Assembly (NCBI GenBank): GCA_937901055.1
Contig: CALCGO010000381.1
Coordinates: 1 to 5,951, forward strand
DNA length: 5,951 bases
Reading direction: 5' to 3'
From: an uncultured Rhodobacterales bacterium
GTDB lineage: Bacteria; Pseudomonadota; Alphaproteobacteria; Rhodobacterales; Rhodobacteraceae
Shown here: positions 5,512 through 5,951 of the stretch, piece by piece
Position numbering within the stretch: position 1 is the stretch's first letter
Layout: the number at the start of each line of letters is the position of its first letter
Notes under the pieces: generated by a model
Told to the model about the DNA's origin: nothing
Seen by the model: only the letters and a program-made list of their open reading frames with translations
Databases searched by the model: none
Translations under genes and position numbers: made by a program

Positions 5512-5531
5512 CTACGCCACCGCTTAGGAAA
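5512..5531 (+). repeat. Direct repeat copy 2: CTACGCCACCG-N3-AGGAAA
   Basis: This copy overlaps the stop codon (5524-5526) and the last codons of the four-cysteine gene. This suggests either a duplicated gene end or a mobile short repeat that has taken over the stop. Confidence 0.6.
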
Positions 5532-5951
5532 AGATTTTTTTTGCCTTGGCTTCCATTTGTACAAAATCTTCAGGTGACTTGAGTTTAACTTGGGGTCTAG
5601 ATCTTCGAATTTTGGTATGCGTCGATGGTTCTCGCCTGTAATGTTCAAACAAAAAATCCTTAATTGACATCGCACAATAGAAATCCAATGGTTCTAATCG
5701 TGATAGGAAATCACCCGAATACCATTCATCAATATATTCAGTGGTCACCCTGTGAGCATCTGGCAAATTGTTATTAGGTTCTTCGGGGCAACTCAAAGGG
5801 TTCGACTTGCCTAGTCGCGTTGCTTTCCTACAGACTTTACATTGAGGGTCGTAAGCCGTTGACCCATCTCTACGTCGCCTAAGCTTGTAAAAACTCACGG
5901 TAGGTTTTTCTTCATAACACGAATTACATATCTTGTTAGTGTCGATGACTT
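5524..5951 (-). CDS. Four-cysteine zinc-ribbon protein, 5' partial
   Basis: The frame is open to the window edge, so the protein starts further right; a GTG at 5898 is not the true start because cysteine codons precede it in frame. From the edge it reads VIDTNKICNSCYEEKPT, then SFYKLRRRRDGS and YDPQCKVCRK. This is a CxxC...CxxC zinc-ribbon with the EEKP-x-FYK pattern and a C-terminal cysteine pair. Such ribbons are frequent at the N-terminus of phage and mobile-element proteins, often beside HNH or endonuclease VII-like nucleases. No HNH motif follows here. The remaining part of about 100 residues is charged, contains TTEYIDEWYSGDF, and ends in a lysine-rich tail (KAKKIFS). A nucleic-acid-binding role is likely from the ribbon, but no catalytic function can be given. 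At least 141 residues are visible. Confidence 0.65.
   Translation of the reverse strand, partial: VIDTNKICNSCYEEKPTVSFYKLRRRRDGSTAYDPQCKVCRKATRLGKSNPLSCPEEPNNNLPDAHRVTTEYIDEWYSGDFLSRLEPLDFYCAMSIKDFLFEHYRREPSTHTKIRRSRPQVKLKSPEDFVQMEAKAKKIFS

Larger units (their letters stand above)
4869..5951. mobile_element. Left end of a probable integrated island (partial)
   Basis: The stretch begins at the broken tRNA-Gly and shows lower G+C than the core genes (for instance 19 of 60 bases at 5641-5700, against 34 of 60 within fliG at 4381-4440). Both genes in it are unrecognised, and repeats and inverted repeats are dense. No integrase, transposase or phage structural gene is visible in this part. With an attR at its left edge, an integrase would be expected near the other junction. 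Confidence 0.5.

Noticed and set aside
5472..5675. Minus-strand open frame of 67 residues overlapping the zinc-ribbon gene
   Set aside because: It overlaps by about 150 bases in another frame, has no clear ribosome-binding site and runs into the hairpin region; the zinc-ribbon frame has real motifs.
1..5951. CRISPR array, rRNA or insertion sequence
   Set aside because: There are no regularly spaced repeats, no rRNA sequence and no transposase or terminal inverted repeats in the window.

Overview
The window looks like the chromosome of an alphaproteobacterium of the order Rhodobacterales (roseobacter-like). Three observations support this. The start of a gene transfer agent (GTA) cluster sits directly behind fabF and mltG. 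There is a divergent FliG whose C-terminal residues are close to the classical motor protein. A tRNA-Gly(UCC) has the usual alphaproteobacterial body. No species can be named from the sequence.

Left part (1-3615), all on the minus strand and read from right to left: a GNAT acetyltransferase (3130-3615), fabF for fatty-acid elongation (1770-3029), mltG for peptidoglycan strand release (780-1769, its ATG directly after the fabF stop), then a 150-base gap holding the likely GTA promoter. The GTA small terminase gene g1 (291-629) follows, then the N-terminal part of the large terminase g2, with a clear Walker A, which leaves the window at base 1. GTAs are domesticated phage-like particles that package host DNA. 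The promoter candidate has a perfect -35 (TTGACA), a 17-base spacer and a -10 set inside two 7-base direct repeats that flank the palindrome GTATAC.

Middle part (3616-4806): a divergent control region with two near-matches to CtrA boxes separates the acetyltransferase from a plus-strand fliG. CtrA is a known regulator of motility and GTA production in this order, so joint control is plausible but not shown here.

Right part (4807-5951): a minus-strand tRNA-Gly(UCC) has an intact 3' three-quarters and CCA, but its first four bases cannot pair in the acceptor stem. This is what the attR end of an island integrated into a tRNA gene looks like. Everything to its right is more AT-rich and carries unrecognised genes: a 118-residue orphan and a protein with a four-cysteine zinc-ribbon pattern that continues past the window. 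Between these two genes lie a 61-base composite hairpin and a 20-base imperfect direct repeat whose second copy overlaps a stop codon. The island's integrase and its other end are not in the window. No new system can be claimed; the tRNA junction and the repeat/hairpin region are the best places to look further.
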